The notes beneath the pieces were generated by a model. The model made no database searches, was not told where the DNA came from, and worked only from the letters and a program-made list of their open reading frames with translations. A program made the translations under genes and the position numbers. DNA of 64,000 bases from Bradyrhizobium sp. Ai1a-2. Lineage in GTDB: Bacteria > Pseudomonadota > Alphaproteobacteria > Rhizobiales > Xanthobacteraceae. Where the stretch lies: the NCBI RefSeq assembly GCF_000426245.1, contig NZ_AUEZ01000011.1, positions 79,639-143,638 on the forward strand, given 5' to 3'. Shown here piece by piece: positions 8,460-16,304 of this stretch (position 1 is the stretch's first letter; each line of letters starts with the position of its first letter).

Positions 8460-8915
8460 ATGGCTAGAAACGGGGCAGTGAAACGCAGTCCGAAGCCGCA
8501 GAAGACCAGCTACATTCTGGACGATCAGATCGGCTTCCTGTTGCGCCAGGTCTGGCAGCGCCACGGTACCATCTTCGCCCGCGAGATCGGCGTCGACCTG
8601 ACCTCGCCGCAATGGGCGGCGCTGTCGAAGCTCGCCGAGACCGGCCCATGCTCGCAGAACCAGCTGGGCCGGCTGACGGCGATGGATGTCGCCACCATCA
8701 AGGGCGTCATCGACCGCCTCACCGCACGCGGCCTGACCGAGACCAGTTCCGATCCGGAGGACGGCCGTCGCCTCCTGGTCAGCCTGACCCGCGCCGGCCA
8801 GCAGACGGTCGAGAAAGTTGCGCCGAGCGCGTTGGCGATCACCAGGGAAACGCTGGCGCCGCTCGATGGCAAGGAGCGCGAGATGTTGATCGCGCTGCTC
8901 AGCAAGCTGCGCTGA
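8460..8915 (+). CDS. MarR family transcriptional regulator
   Basis: 151 residues. A winged-helix core (SPQWAALSKLAETGPCSQNQLGRLTAM, then DVATIKGVIDRLTARGL) and wing (DPEDGRRLLVSLT) match MarR. The basic N-terminus is followed by an amphipathic dimerisation helix. GGGAGGGAGTGCA precedes the ATG. Its place at the end of the transporter operon makes it the local regulator of the pyridine module. In Pseudomonas, the MarR protein NicR represses nicotinate genes and responds to 6-hydroxynicotinate, a useful precedent. The repeated GTATAC palindromes at 357, 509 and 11148 are its likely operators, though none lies directly before this gene. Confidence 0.9.
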   Translation: MARNGAVKRSPKPQKTSYILDDQIGFLLRQVWQRHGTIFAREIGVDLTSPQWAALSKLAETGPCSQNQLGRLTAMDVATIKGVIDRLTARGLTETSSDPEDGRRLLVSLTRAGQQTVEKVAPSALAITRETLAPLDGKEREMLIALLSKLR

Positions 8916-8999
8916 GCCGCCCCGAGGCGCGCTTGACGGTCGGTGCAACAAAGCCTCAAATCCATGAGGTGGGCAGGGGAATCAGCAGGAGTTCCCCCA

Positions 9000-9650
9000 A
9001 TGAGGACCAACTGGCTTTGCACGACGGCAATCGCCTTGGCGATCAGTGCCGGCACGGCCGTCGCGCAGGCGCCGGATCAATCGCAGAAGCGCGAGGAGAG
9101 TCCGCGTGCGCAGGACGCCGGGCAGCCGCCAGCCGCTGGGATCAATGACGACCAGCGCAAGCAGATCGTGAATCAGCTGCGCAGCGAACGAACCGCGACC
9201 CGGACCTCCAATGTGAAGGTCAATATCGGCCAGCGGCTGCCGTCGGGTATCCAGCCGCACCGGGTGCCGGCCGACATCGTGCGGATCGTTCCGCAATATC
9301 GTGATTACGACTACACGCTCGTTGACAACAGGGTCGTCCTCGTCGATCCGCGGCGGCGGGAGGTGGTCGACATCCTTGACGACGGGCCGGGCGCCGCAAC
9401 CTTCGGCCGCATCGCCATCAGCGACGAGATGCGCACAAGGTTCAGGGAGTTGGCGCGGGCTTCTTCGACCACGGTCGGCACGACCCCTTCGGGTGGAACG
9501 TCAGCGTTGAACTGCCTGTCGCTGCAGCCCGTGCCGCAGGAGATGGTCCGTGACAATGCCGAACTCAGGAACTACCGCTATGTCGCCGTCGGCAACCAGA
9601 TTGTGCTGGTCGATCCGCAACAGCAGAAAGTGGTGCAGGTGATCGAGTGA
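9000..9650 (+). CDS. Exported DUF1236 domain protein
   Basis: 216 residues with a Sec signal peptide (LCTTAIALAISAGTAVAQA). Two DUF1236-type motifs end in similar stretches: YTLVDNRVVLVDPRRREVV near residue 105 and YVAVGNQIVLVDPQQQKVV at the C-terminus. The ATG at 9000 is preferred over an upstream in-frame ATG because it begins the signal peptide and has AGGAG 8 bp before it. DUF1236 proteins are abundant in Bradyrhizobium and their role is unknown. Nothing ties it functionally to its neighbours. Confidence 0.8.
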   Translation: MRTNWLCTTAIALAISAGTAVAQAPDQSQKREESPRAQDAGQPPAAGINDDQRKQIVNQLRSERTATRTSNVKVNIGQRLPSGIQPHRVPADIVRIVPQYRDYDYTLVDNRVVLVDPRRREVVDILDDGPGAATFGRIAISDEMRTRFRELARASSTTVGTTPSGGTSALNCLSLQPVPQEMVRDNAELRNYRYVAVGNQIVLVDPQQQKVVQVIE

Positions 9651-9687
9651 TGGCCTTTCTCCCTCTCCCCGTTCTTACGGGGAGTGC

Positions 9688-9767
9688 GTAGGGTGGGCAA
9701 AGCGCAGCGTGCCCACCATTCCGAGCACAGTGTTGATGGTGGGCACGCTGCGCTTAGCCCACCCTAC
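9688..9767. repeat. Inverted repeat, GTAGGGTGGGC family
   Basis: Arms GTAGGGTGGGCAAAGCGCAG and CTGCGCTTAGCCCACCCTAC, each continuing into GTGCCCACCAT-type sequence, form a long hairpin just after the DUF1236 gene. The same family occurs at 4788, 11891 and 36758. Likely a dispersed REP/MITE-like element. Confidence 0.85.
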
Positions 9768-9778
9768 GGCACTGCGCC

Positions 9779-9864
9779 GTCATTGCGAGCGAAGCGAAGC
9801 AATCCATCTCTCCGCGCGCGCGGAAAGAATGGAATGCTTCGTCGCTTCGCTCCTCGCAATGACG
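9779..9864. repeat. Inverted repeat, GTCATTGCGAGCGAAGC family
   Basis: Ends GTCATTGCGAGCGAAGCGAA and CTTCGCTCCTCGCAATGAC form a long imperfect hairpin. A better-preserved copy lies at 11264-11343. It sits between two convergent genes and may act as a bidirectional terminator. Confidence 0.85.
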
Positions 9865-9874
9865 CCGGGAGAGC

Positions 9875-11071
9875 TTACCGCCCGACGATCTCCGGCACTT
9901 TCCCCGCCGGCGGCGTGTTCCGGCTGCGCTGTGTGCGGACGATGCCGTCGATGATGGTCATGCCGACGCCCGGCAGATCGCCGAGTTGCACGCTCTCCAG
10001 GATGTTCTTGCCCGGCGAATGCTGCGCTTTGTCCATGATGACGAAATCGGCCGAGCGGCCGACTTCGACCAGTCCGCAGTCCAGTTCCCGCATCCGCGCT
10101 GTGTTGCCGGTGGCGAGGCAGAACGCGATCTCGGCCGGCAGTTCGCCGAGCGAGGACAGCAGCGAGACCATGCGCAGGATCCCGAGCGGCTGCACGCCCG
10201 AGCCGGCCGGCGCATCGGTGCCGAGGATGACGCGGTGGAGATCGCCCATCTCGCGCGCGATGCGCAGCGTGTAGAGCGCCGAGCGCTCATTTCCGTTGTG
10301 AACCAGTTCGAGTCCGCGCTTGCAGCCCTCGCAGATGCAGCGGATCTGGTCGTCGGGCAACGCGGTGTGGCCGCCGTTGATATGGCCGACCACGTCGGTG
10401 TCGGCCTCCAGCACGACATCCTTGTCGATCAGGCCGGAGCCGGGAATTGATGGTCCGCCGGTGTGGATCGTGCTCTGGATGCCGTATTTGCGCGCCCATC
10501 CCACCATCTTCCGCGCAGTCGGGCCGTCCTTCACGCCGCCAAGGCCGACCTCGCCGAGCAGCCTGACGCCGGCGGCAGCCATTTCCCTGAAGTCCTCTTC
10601 CACCATCTCGCATTCGATCACCGGCGCTCCGGCATGAACCTTCACGCCGCCGGGCCTGAGCGTCCAGAATGCGCGCTGCGCGAAGATCGCCATCGCCTTC
10701 AGGCCAACCACATCGCGTGGCCGGCCCGGCATGTGGACCTCGCCCGCGGAGATCATGGTGGTGACGCCGCCGTGCAGATAGCTGTCGATCCAGTTGATCT
10801 GGTTCTGCCGCGGCGTCCAGTCGCCCGCCACCGGGTGGACGTGGCTGTCGATCAGCCCGGGCGCCACCGTGGTGCCATTGGCATCGACGATGGTGGTCGC
10901 GCCTTCGGTGTCGACGTCCTTGGCACGGCCGATCGCGGTGATCTTGCCGTTCTCCGCCACGATGGTGTCGGCATCGAGGATCGGCCGCTCCAGCGCCCCC
11001 GACAGCAACAGCCCGATATTGCGGATCACCAGCTTGCTCGGTCCGGTCGCCTGGGGTGCATCATGGGCCAT
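9875..11071 (-). CDS. ena: Enamidase-like amidohydrolase
   Basis: 398 residues of the amidohydrolase superfamily. The metal site is visible: His77 and His79 (GLIDSHVHP), Glu174 (LGEVGLGG), His203 (TIHTGG), His230/His235 (GHINGGH) and Asp286 (ILGTDAP). Sequence character and neighbours point to enamidase, which hydrolyses 1,4,5,6-tetrahydro-6-oxonicotinate to 2-formylglutarate and ammonia, the step after 6-hydroxynicotinate reductase. I start at 11071, where AAGGAC precedes the ATG and the N-terminal beta strand begins, not at 11092. It faces the rest of the module on the opposite strand and has the shared palindrome 77 bp upstream. Another cyclic amide or imidazolone-type substrate remains possible. 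Confidence 0.8.
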   Translation of the reverse strand: MAHDAPQATGPSKLVIRNIGLLLSGALERPILDADTIVAENGKITAIGRAKDVDTEGATTIVDANGTTVAPGLIDSHVHPVAGDWTPRQNQINWIDSYLHGGVTTMISAGEVHMPGRPRDVVGLKAMAIFAQRAFWTLRPGGVKVHAGAPVIECEMVEEDFREMAAAGVRLLGEVGLGGVKDGPTARKMVGWARKYGIQSTIHTGGPSIPGSGLIDKDVVLEADTDVVGHINGGHTALPDDQIRCICEGCKRGLELVHNGNERSALYTLRIAREMGDLHRVILGTDAPAGSGVQPLGILRMVSLLSSLGELPAEIAFCLATGNTARMRELDCGLVEVGRSADFVIMDKAQHSPGKNILESVQLGDLPGVGMTIIDGIVRTQRSRNTPPAGKVPEIVGR

Positions 11072-11147
11072 GCTTTGTCCTTCTCGCTCCAATCCCTCTG
11101 CCGCGCATTGTGCCTGCGGCCTGACACTCCGATCAAGTCGGAATGTT

Positions 11148-11163
11148 TATTAGTATACAAATG
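11148..11163. promoter_or_regulatory. Palindromic operator copy 3 (TATTAGTATACAAATG)
   Basis: Read on the minus strand this is CATTTGTATACTAATA, matching the copies at 357 and 509 at most positions around the GTATAC core. It lies 77 bp upstream of the enamidase start. Its place supports co-regulation of the enamidase with the reductase operon. Confidence 0.6.
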
Positions 11164-11263
11164 ATGTCGGTTGAAAAGGCCTCGCGCACCACTTCCTCTG
11201 ATTCTGATCCCGAGGAGCCGCGCAAGCACGGCGCCTCGACGGATGGGCGGGACTCCTCACTCC

Positions 11264-11343
11264 CCGTCATTGCGAGCGGAGCGAAGCAATCCATGCTTCC
11301 GCTTGCGGCGCTATGGATTGCTTCGCTCCGCTCGCAATGACGG
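11264..11343. repeat. Inverted repeat, GTCATTGCGAGCGGAGC family
   Basis: Nearly perfect arms of about 32 bp (left end CCGTCATTGCGAGCGGAGCG, right end CGCTCCGCTCGCAATGACGG) around a short loop. The same family as 9779-9864. Such extended symmetry is typical of non-autonomous mobile repeats. Confidence 0.88.
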
Positions 11344-11454
11344 AGTGGTTGTTTTGGGTGCGACAAATCAACTCGACGGGCAAATCACCAAAAGTCTGTC
11401 CAGCCCATCGGCGAAAAACATTCCGCTTCCGCCGTCGGGCAAATCAGTGATTTA

Positions 11455-11870
11455 ACTCCGCGCGTCTCACGGCGGATGAGGGGCGGCTCGCGATCGTCAC
11501 GAACGTTGCGGTGAGATGCGGTGGACGCGAAGCATACGACTGACGAGCACAAAAAACACGGACGGCGAAGTCGTGTGGTCCTGGCGCCCCGACGCTGGCG
11601 CTAAGCCTTTCGCGCGAACTTTGTTCGCGCTTGAGGTGACGGTGGCAAGAAAGCCCGGTCACCGGGGAGAGCACGAAGTAAGCCGTAACACCATCGCGCA
11701 GGGAAAGCCGGAATGCTTCGGTTGAACCTGTGGTCCTACCCCCGTGCTTTTTGTTGCACGGGACCCACGGGTGCAACCAGCACCCGGCTTTCCCTGCGCC
11801 CTCTGTCTGATGAGAGGGTGAAACGAGACCCAAAGCTCGGGCGTAACGCGTCGCGAGAATGCGGACCCGT
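11455..11870. repeat. Probable dispersed element often mis-annotated as a hypothetical gene
   Basis: A 129-codon open frame on the minus strand (11444-11833) has low-complexity, basic composition, no signal or domain, and no RBS. The DNA contains internal hairpins (GCCGGGTGCTGGTTGC region; CTTTCGCGCGAACTTTGTTCGCGC). Very similar open frames occur many times in Bradyrhizobium and Rhodopseudomonas genomes as far as I recall, which fits a repeat rather than a protein gene. Boundaries are approximate. Confidence 0.5.
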
Positions 11871-11890
11871 ATCCGCTGTTTGAATCAGAC

Positions 11891-11975
11891 GTAGGATGGG
11901 TAGAGCGAAGCGAAACCCATCATTCACGCCGCTTGCTCCATCGCGATGGGTTTCGCTTCGCTCTACCCATCCTAC
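11891..11975. repeat. Inverted repeat, GTAGGATGGGTAGAGC family
   Basis: Arms GTAGGATGGGTAGAGCGAAG and CTTCGCTCTACCCATCCTAC, each followed by CGAAACCCAT-type sequence, flank a 22-bp loop. A variant of the GTAGGGTGGGC repeats elsewhere in the window. Confidence 0.88.
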
Positions 11976-12380
11976 GGACCGCTGTTTGACATTTGAATCA
12001 GACTTCCGGGGACCCCGCAGGCCCCAAGCTGCACCGCCGCATGTGATCATCGATCGGGCTGCAGCTGCAGAACAAGAATCCTGCAACGCCAGTTCACCGG
12101 ATCTTGAGCGTCGCGATCTGCGTCATCACCGAATGTTGGCCGACCCTTCCAGTTTGTTGATGTCTATCCCATCGATCCGACATCCAATCGGCATTGTCGG
12201 AACCTAAATCGTTTTTTAGTTGAGAACGGGATGTTCGACCGCCACCTTGACGGCGTCGGCGACGTGAAGTCTTTGTTGTCGAGGGCTTGTTCGGGCGGAC
12301 TATCCGCTAAGTATTGGGGAACGCAAAAGGCTGGGCTGTGGGTCGCCCCACGCAACGGCCTGTTTTGCTTGGAGACATGG

Positions 12381-12917
12381 ATGATACTGTTGTCACGTTC
12401 TTTCGTTCGCAAACGCGTGATCTCAATTGCGACGACAGCCTCGGTCGCGGCGACGTCGTTTGTGTTGGCCCAGAATCCCACCAAGGCCTATCACCTTCCT
12501 GGCGCCATGTCGGTTCAGTACGTAGCCGATCGCCCCGACTATGCCGACGAGCAGCCCTTCCTTTCAGAAAACGATGCCGCCATGAACAAGATGATGGCGG
12601 ACATGACGATCAAGCCGACAGGCGACGTCGACCGCGATTTCGTCGCAATGATGGTCCCGCACCATCAAGGCGCGATCGACATGGCGAAGGCCGTCCTTCG
12701 CTATGGCCATAACGAGCAGCTTCGCCGGCTTGCCCAGGAAATTGTCGTAACCCAGCAGCAGGAGATCGCGGCGATGCGCCTTGCGGTTGGAGAGCAGTTG
12801 CCGCCGTCGGTTGCGGCGCCGACACAGCCAGGCGCTACGACTGCGCCACAGCCGGATTCGATGCCTGCCATGCACTCACCGGACGCGATGTCTGACCACA
12901 CTATGCATATGCATTAG
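12381..12917 (+). CDS. Exported DUF305 protein with His/Met-rich tail
   Basis: 178 residues. The N-terminal basic-hydrophobic stretch (FVRKRVISIATTASVAA) is a signal peptide. The DUF305 core carries MMVPHHQGAIDMAKAVL near residue 90 followed by a long helix rich in Gln and Glu. The tail is rich in His and Met (DHTMHMH at the end), suggesting Cu or another soft metal. I start at ATG 12381 (GGAGAC before it) and not 50 codons upstream, because the signal peptide begins here. It lies before an RND pump operon, a common neighbour of DUF305 genes in metal or envelope stress loci. Confidence 0.8.
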   Translation: MILLSRSFVRKRVISIATTASVAATSFVLAQNPTKAYHLPGAMSVQYVADRPDYADEQPFLSENDAAMNKMMADMTIKPTGDVDRDFVAMMVPHHQGAIDMAKAVLRYGHNEQLRRLAQEIVVTQQQEIAAMRLAVGEQLPPSVAAPTQPGATTAPQPDSMPAMHSPDAMSDHTMHMH

Positions 12918-12928
12918 GGGGCGAAACA

Positions 12929-13060
12929 ATGAGTGGGTCGGCTCTCGCGTCTCGCCAGCGGATGGGGCGTGGCGAAGACAGAATTCAGCGACGCTATCTG
13001 GTGATCACAGGGGGCGTTCCGGACAAGCCCGGTCACGTCGTGCAGGTGCAATTGAGATAA
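12929..13060 (+). CDS. Possible small protein, 43 aa
   Basis: An open frame with ATG at 12929 preceded by AGGGGGCGAAACA, a good Shine-Dalgarno at proper spacing, and TAA at 13058. It encodes a basic N-terminal half (MSGSALASRQRMGRG) and a VPDKPGHVVQVQLR end. It sits between the DUF305 and RND genes in the same direction. No family is recognised; it may be chance. Confidence 0.35.
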   Translation: MSGSALASRQRMGRGEDRIQRRYLVITGGVPDKPGHVVQVQLR

Positions 13061-13115
13061 GCGCGCGGCCGGTTGCGTGAGGACCAGCAGGGCGGCGCGC
13101 GGTTAAGGACTGACT

Positions 13116-16100
13116 ATGGGTATCGTTCGCTTCGCTCTGCGGTTTCCACATACATTCTATGTGGTCGCTGCGCTGATTCTGTTTCTGGGTGCCGTCGCCA
13201 GCTACAAGATGCCGACGGACATCTTTCCGGAAATCAACATCCCTGTCGTGACCGTGATCTGGAGCTACACCGGGCTGAGCACGCCCGAGATGGAGCAGCG
13301 CGTCACCACCTACAGCCAGTATTCGATCAGCTCCAACGTCAACGGCATCAAGAACATCGAAGCCCAGACGATGGCGGGGCTGTCGGTACAGAAGATCTAC
13401 TTCCAGCCCGACGTCAATCTCGACCTCGCCATCGCCCAGATCGTCTCTGCCACCAACTCGATCCGCGCGCTGCTGCCGCCGGGGATCCAGGCGCCAGTGG
13501 TGGTGCAGTTCAATGCGTCGAGCGTTCCGGTGCTGCAGATCAGCCTGAGCTCCGACACGCTCAGTGAACAGCAGCTCTACGATTACGGCATCTATCGCAT
13601 CCGCCAGCAACTGGCGCCGATCCCCGGCATCACGCTGCCGACGCCGGCCGGCGGCAAGTACCGCCAGATCATGGTCGATATCGATCCGGAAAAGCTGCTC
13701 GCCAAGGGATTGACACCGCTCGATGTGGTCAATGCGGTCAACACCCAGAACCTGACATTGCCGGCAGGCACTGCGAAGTTCGGCAAGACGCAATATGCCA
13801 TCCGAACCAATGCGACGCCGCCCAGCATCGAGGACCTCAACAACATTCCGATCAAGGTGGTGAACGGCGCGACCGTGTTCGTCAAGGATGTCGGACAGGT
13901 GCATGACGGCTGGCTGGTGCAGCAGAATGTCGTGCGGCAGAACGGCCGGCGTTCGGTCCTGCTCAGCATCATCAAGAACGGCAATGCCTCCACTCTCTCC
14001 GTGGTCAATGCCGTGCATCAGGCGTTGCAGACGGCGCGCGCCGCGGCACCTGCGGGCATGCAGATCAATGAGCTGTTCGATCAGTCGGTGTTCGTGAAGG
14101 AGTCGGTCACGGGCGTGCTGCGCGAGGGCGCGATCGCCGCGGCGCTGACGGCGCTGATGATCCTGCTGTTCCTCGGATCGTGGCGCTCGACCGTGGTGGT
14201 CATGATCTCGATCCCGCTTTCGATCCTGACCTCGCTGATCGTGCTTTATTTCCTCGGCGAAACCTTGAACACGATGACGCTCGGCGGGATGGCGCTCGCG
14301 GTCGGCATTCTCGTCGACGACTCGACGGTCACGATCGAGAATACCCATCGGTTGCTGACCGAGGAGGGCATGCCGCTGCCGCAGGCGACGCTGCATGGCG
14401 CCGCGGGCATCGCCGTGCCGACCCTGGTCTCGACGCTCGCGATCAGCTGTGTCTTCACCTCGGTGGTGTTCCTGGATGGGCCGGCAAAATACCTGTTCAC
14501 GCCGCTCGGGCTTGCCGTCGTGTTCGCGATGCTGGCGTCCTACGGGCTTTCTCGAACCCTGACGCCGATCGTCATCGGTCTGCTGCTCAAGGGCGAACAT
14601 CATGGCGCGCCGGGGGCGGCCGCGGCCGGCTTGTTCGCCCGCTTCCATGCAGCGTTCGAACGCGGCTTTGAGGCCATGCGCCACGCTTATTCGCGCTGGC
14701 TCACCGAGCTGCTGCAGCATCGCTTCATCATACCCGTAGCCATTGGGCTCGTCCTTTTGCTGGGCGGCGTGATGTTGCCGATGGTCGGCCGCGACTTCTT
14801 CCCGGCGATCGACGGCGGACAGATCCAGCTGCACGTCCGTGCGCCGGCCGGGACCAGGATCGAGGCGACGGAGCGTGTCTTTCAGCAGGTCGAGAACAAG
14901 ATCCGCGAAATCATTCCGGACGATCAGCGCAAGCTGATTGTCGACAACATCGGACTGCCGGCACGGCCGTACAATCTGGCCTTCAGCGACGGCTCAACCA
15001 TCGGCGTCAATGACGGCGTGATCCTTGTGGCGCTCAAGGAGGGCCATGCGCCTACCGCCAACTATGTGCGCAAGCTGCGCGAGGAGCTGCCAAAGGCCTT
15101 CCCGGAAGATACGTTCTACTTCCAGGCGGCTGATATCGTGACGCAGATCCTCAATTTCGGACTGCCGGCACAGATCGACGTCCGCACGGTCGGCTACGAC
15201 AAGGACAATAATCTGCGAGTCGCACAGGAGCTGAGGAAGCGCATCGCTGACATTCCGGGCGTGGTGGATGCGCATCTGCAGCAGGAAGTGAACGCGCCTG
15301 CGTTCTATGCCGATATCGACCGCACCCGCGCAGCCCAGCTCGGCCTGAATGCCAACACCATCGCCACCAATCTCAATGTCAGCCTGAGCTCTTCCGAACA
15401 GGTGCAGCCGAATTTCTGGACCGATCCCAGTTCCGGCATTCCGTACTACTTCGCGGTACAGACGCCCGAGAGCAGGATTTCGTCCGTGAGCGATCTCGGC
15501 AACACGCCGGTTTCGACGACGCTGGCGTCGATGACCGACACACCCGTGCCCGGCCTGCTCAGCAACGTCGCCACCTTCAGGCGCGGCAGCGTCCCGACCA
15601 ATGCCAACCAGGCAAATATTCAGCCGGTCTACGAGATCTATGCCAGTACGCAGGGGCGTGACCTCGGCGGCGTCGCGAGCCAGATCAGCCATATCGTCGC
15701 CGATCTGCAGAAGCAGCTCAAGCCTGGCAACTCGATCCAGGTGATCGGCCAGATCGACAGCATGAACAGCTCGTTCATCAATCTCGGCATCGGCCTGCTG
15801 TTTGCCGCGGTCTTTGTCTACATGCTGATGGTCGTGAACTATCAGAACTTCGGTGATCCGTTCGTCGTCATCCTGGCCTTACCTGCGACGCTCTGCGGCA
15901 TTCTGACCATGCTGTTCGTGACCGGCACGACGCTGAACGTGCCGTCGCTGATGGGAGCGATCATGGCGGTGGGCGTCGCGTCGGCCAACTCGATCCTGCT
16001 GGTGACTTTCGCCCGCGAGCAGCAGCTCGCCGGCAAGACCGCGTTCGAGGCGGCGATCGAGGCAGGTCACACCAGAATCCGGCCGGTGCTGATGACCGCG

Positions 16101-16304
16101 GCCGCGATGATCGTGGGCATGATCCCGATGGCGATCGGAGCCGCTGGCGAAGAGCAGAATGCCGCGCTTGCGCGCGCGGTGATCGGCGGCTTGTTGTTTG
16201 CGACGCCGACGACGTTGCTGGTGGTGCCCTATCTGTTTGCCATGCTGCGCAAGGGCAACGACGGCGAGAAACATCATGGCGTATTCGACGAGGTGCTGGA
16301 ATGA
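13116..16304 (+). CDS. RND efflux transporter, inner-membrane pump (AcrB/HAE1 type)
   Basis: 1062 residues, full length for the family. The first membrane helix is FYVVAALILFLGAVA, the periplasmic porter domains follow, and TM4 carries the proton-relay pair Asp401-Asp402 (GILVDDSTVTIENTHR). The second half repeats the layout from about residue 540. In the TM10 motif (GVASANSILLVTFARE, near residue 955) the lysine equivalent to AcrB Lys940 is replaced by alanine, so proton coupling may differ. Its adaptor gene overlaps by 4 bp downstream, and no outer-membrane channel gene is present here. Substrates cannot be read from sequence; the DUF305 neighbour hints at metal or envelope stress. Confidence 0.92.
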   Translation: MGIVRFALRFPHTFYVVAALILFLGAVASYKMPTDIFPEINIPVVTVIWSYTGLSTPEMEQRVTTYSQYSISSNVNGIKNIEAQTMAGLSVQKIYFQPDVNLDLAIAQIVSATNSIRALLPPGIQAPVVVQFNASSVPVLQISLSSDTLSEQQLYDYGIYRIRQQLAPIPGITLPTPAGGKYRQIMVDIDPEKLLAKGLTPLDVVNAVNTQNLTLPAGTAKFGKTQYAIRTNATPPSIEDLNNIPIKVVNGATVFVKDVGQVHDGWLVQQNVVRQNGRRSVLLSIIKNGNASTLSVVNAVHQALQTARAAAPAGMQINELFDQSVFVKESVTGVLREGAIAAALTALMILLFLGSWRSTVVVMISIPLSILTSLIVLYFLGETLNTMTLGGMALAVGILVDDSTVTIENTHRLLTEEGMPLPQATLHGAAGIAVPTLVSTLAISCVFTSVVFLDGPAKYLFTPLGLAVVFAMLASYGLSRTLTPIVIGLLLKGEHHGAPGAAAAGLFARFHAAFERGFEAMRHAYSRWLTELLQHRFIIPVAIGLVLLLGGVMLPMVGRDFFPAIDGGQIQLHVRAPAGTRIEATERVFQQVENKIREIIPDDQRKLIVDNIGLPARPYNLAFSDGSTIGVNDGVILVALKEGHAPTANYVRKLREELPKAFPEDTFYFQAADIVTQILNFGLPAQIDVRTVGYDKDNNLRVAQELRKRIADIPGVVDAHLQQEVNAPAFYADIDRTRAAQLGLNANTIATNLNVSLSSSEQVQPNFWTDPSSGIPYYFAVQTPESRISSVSDLGNTPVSTTLASMTDTPVPGLLSNVATFRRGSVPTNANQANIQPVYEIYASTQGRDLGGVASQISHIVADLQKQLKPGNSIQVIGQIDSMNSSFINLGIGLLFAAVFVYMLMVVNYQNFGDPFVVILALPATLCGILTMLFVTGTTLNVPSLMGAIMAVGVASANSILLVTFAREQQLAGKTAFEAAIEAGHTRIRPVLMTAAAMIVGMIPMAIGAAGEEQNAALARAVIGGLLFATPTTLLVVPYLFAMLRKGNDGEKHHGVFDEVLE

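Larger units (their letters stand above)
11164..12380. repeat. Repeat-rich non-coding stretch of 1.2 kb
   Basis: No supported gene. It contains the GTCATTGCGAGCGGAGC inverted repeat, a 400-bp dispersed element and a GTAGGATGGGTAGAGC inverted repeat, each listed separately. The rest (11164-11263, 11976-12380) shows no clear structure beyond the presumed promoter of the DUF305 gene. Confidence 0.7.

Noticed and set aside
11444..11833. 129-codon hypothetical protein
   Set aside because: Lacks RBS and protein-like composition; better explained as a dispersed DNA element.
13005..14834. 609-codon minus-strand frame opposite the RND pump
   Set aside because: Antisense artefact; highly charged low-complexity composition and no family.
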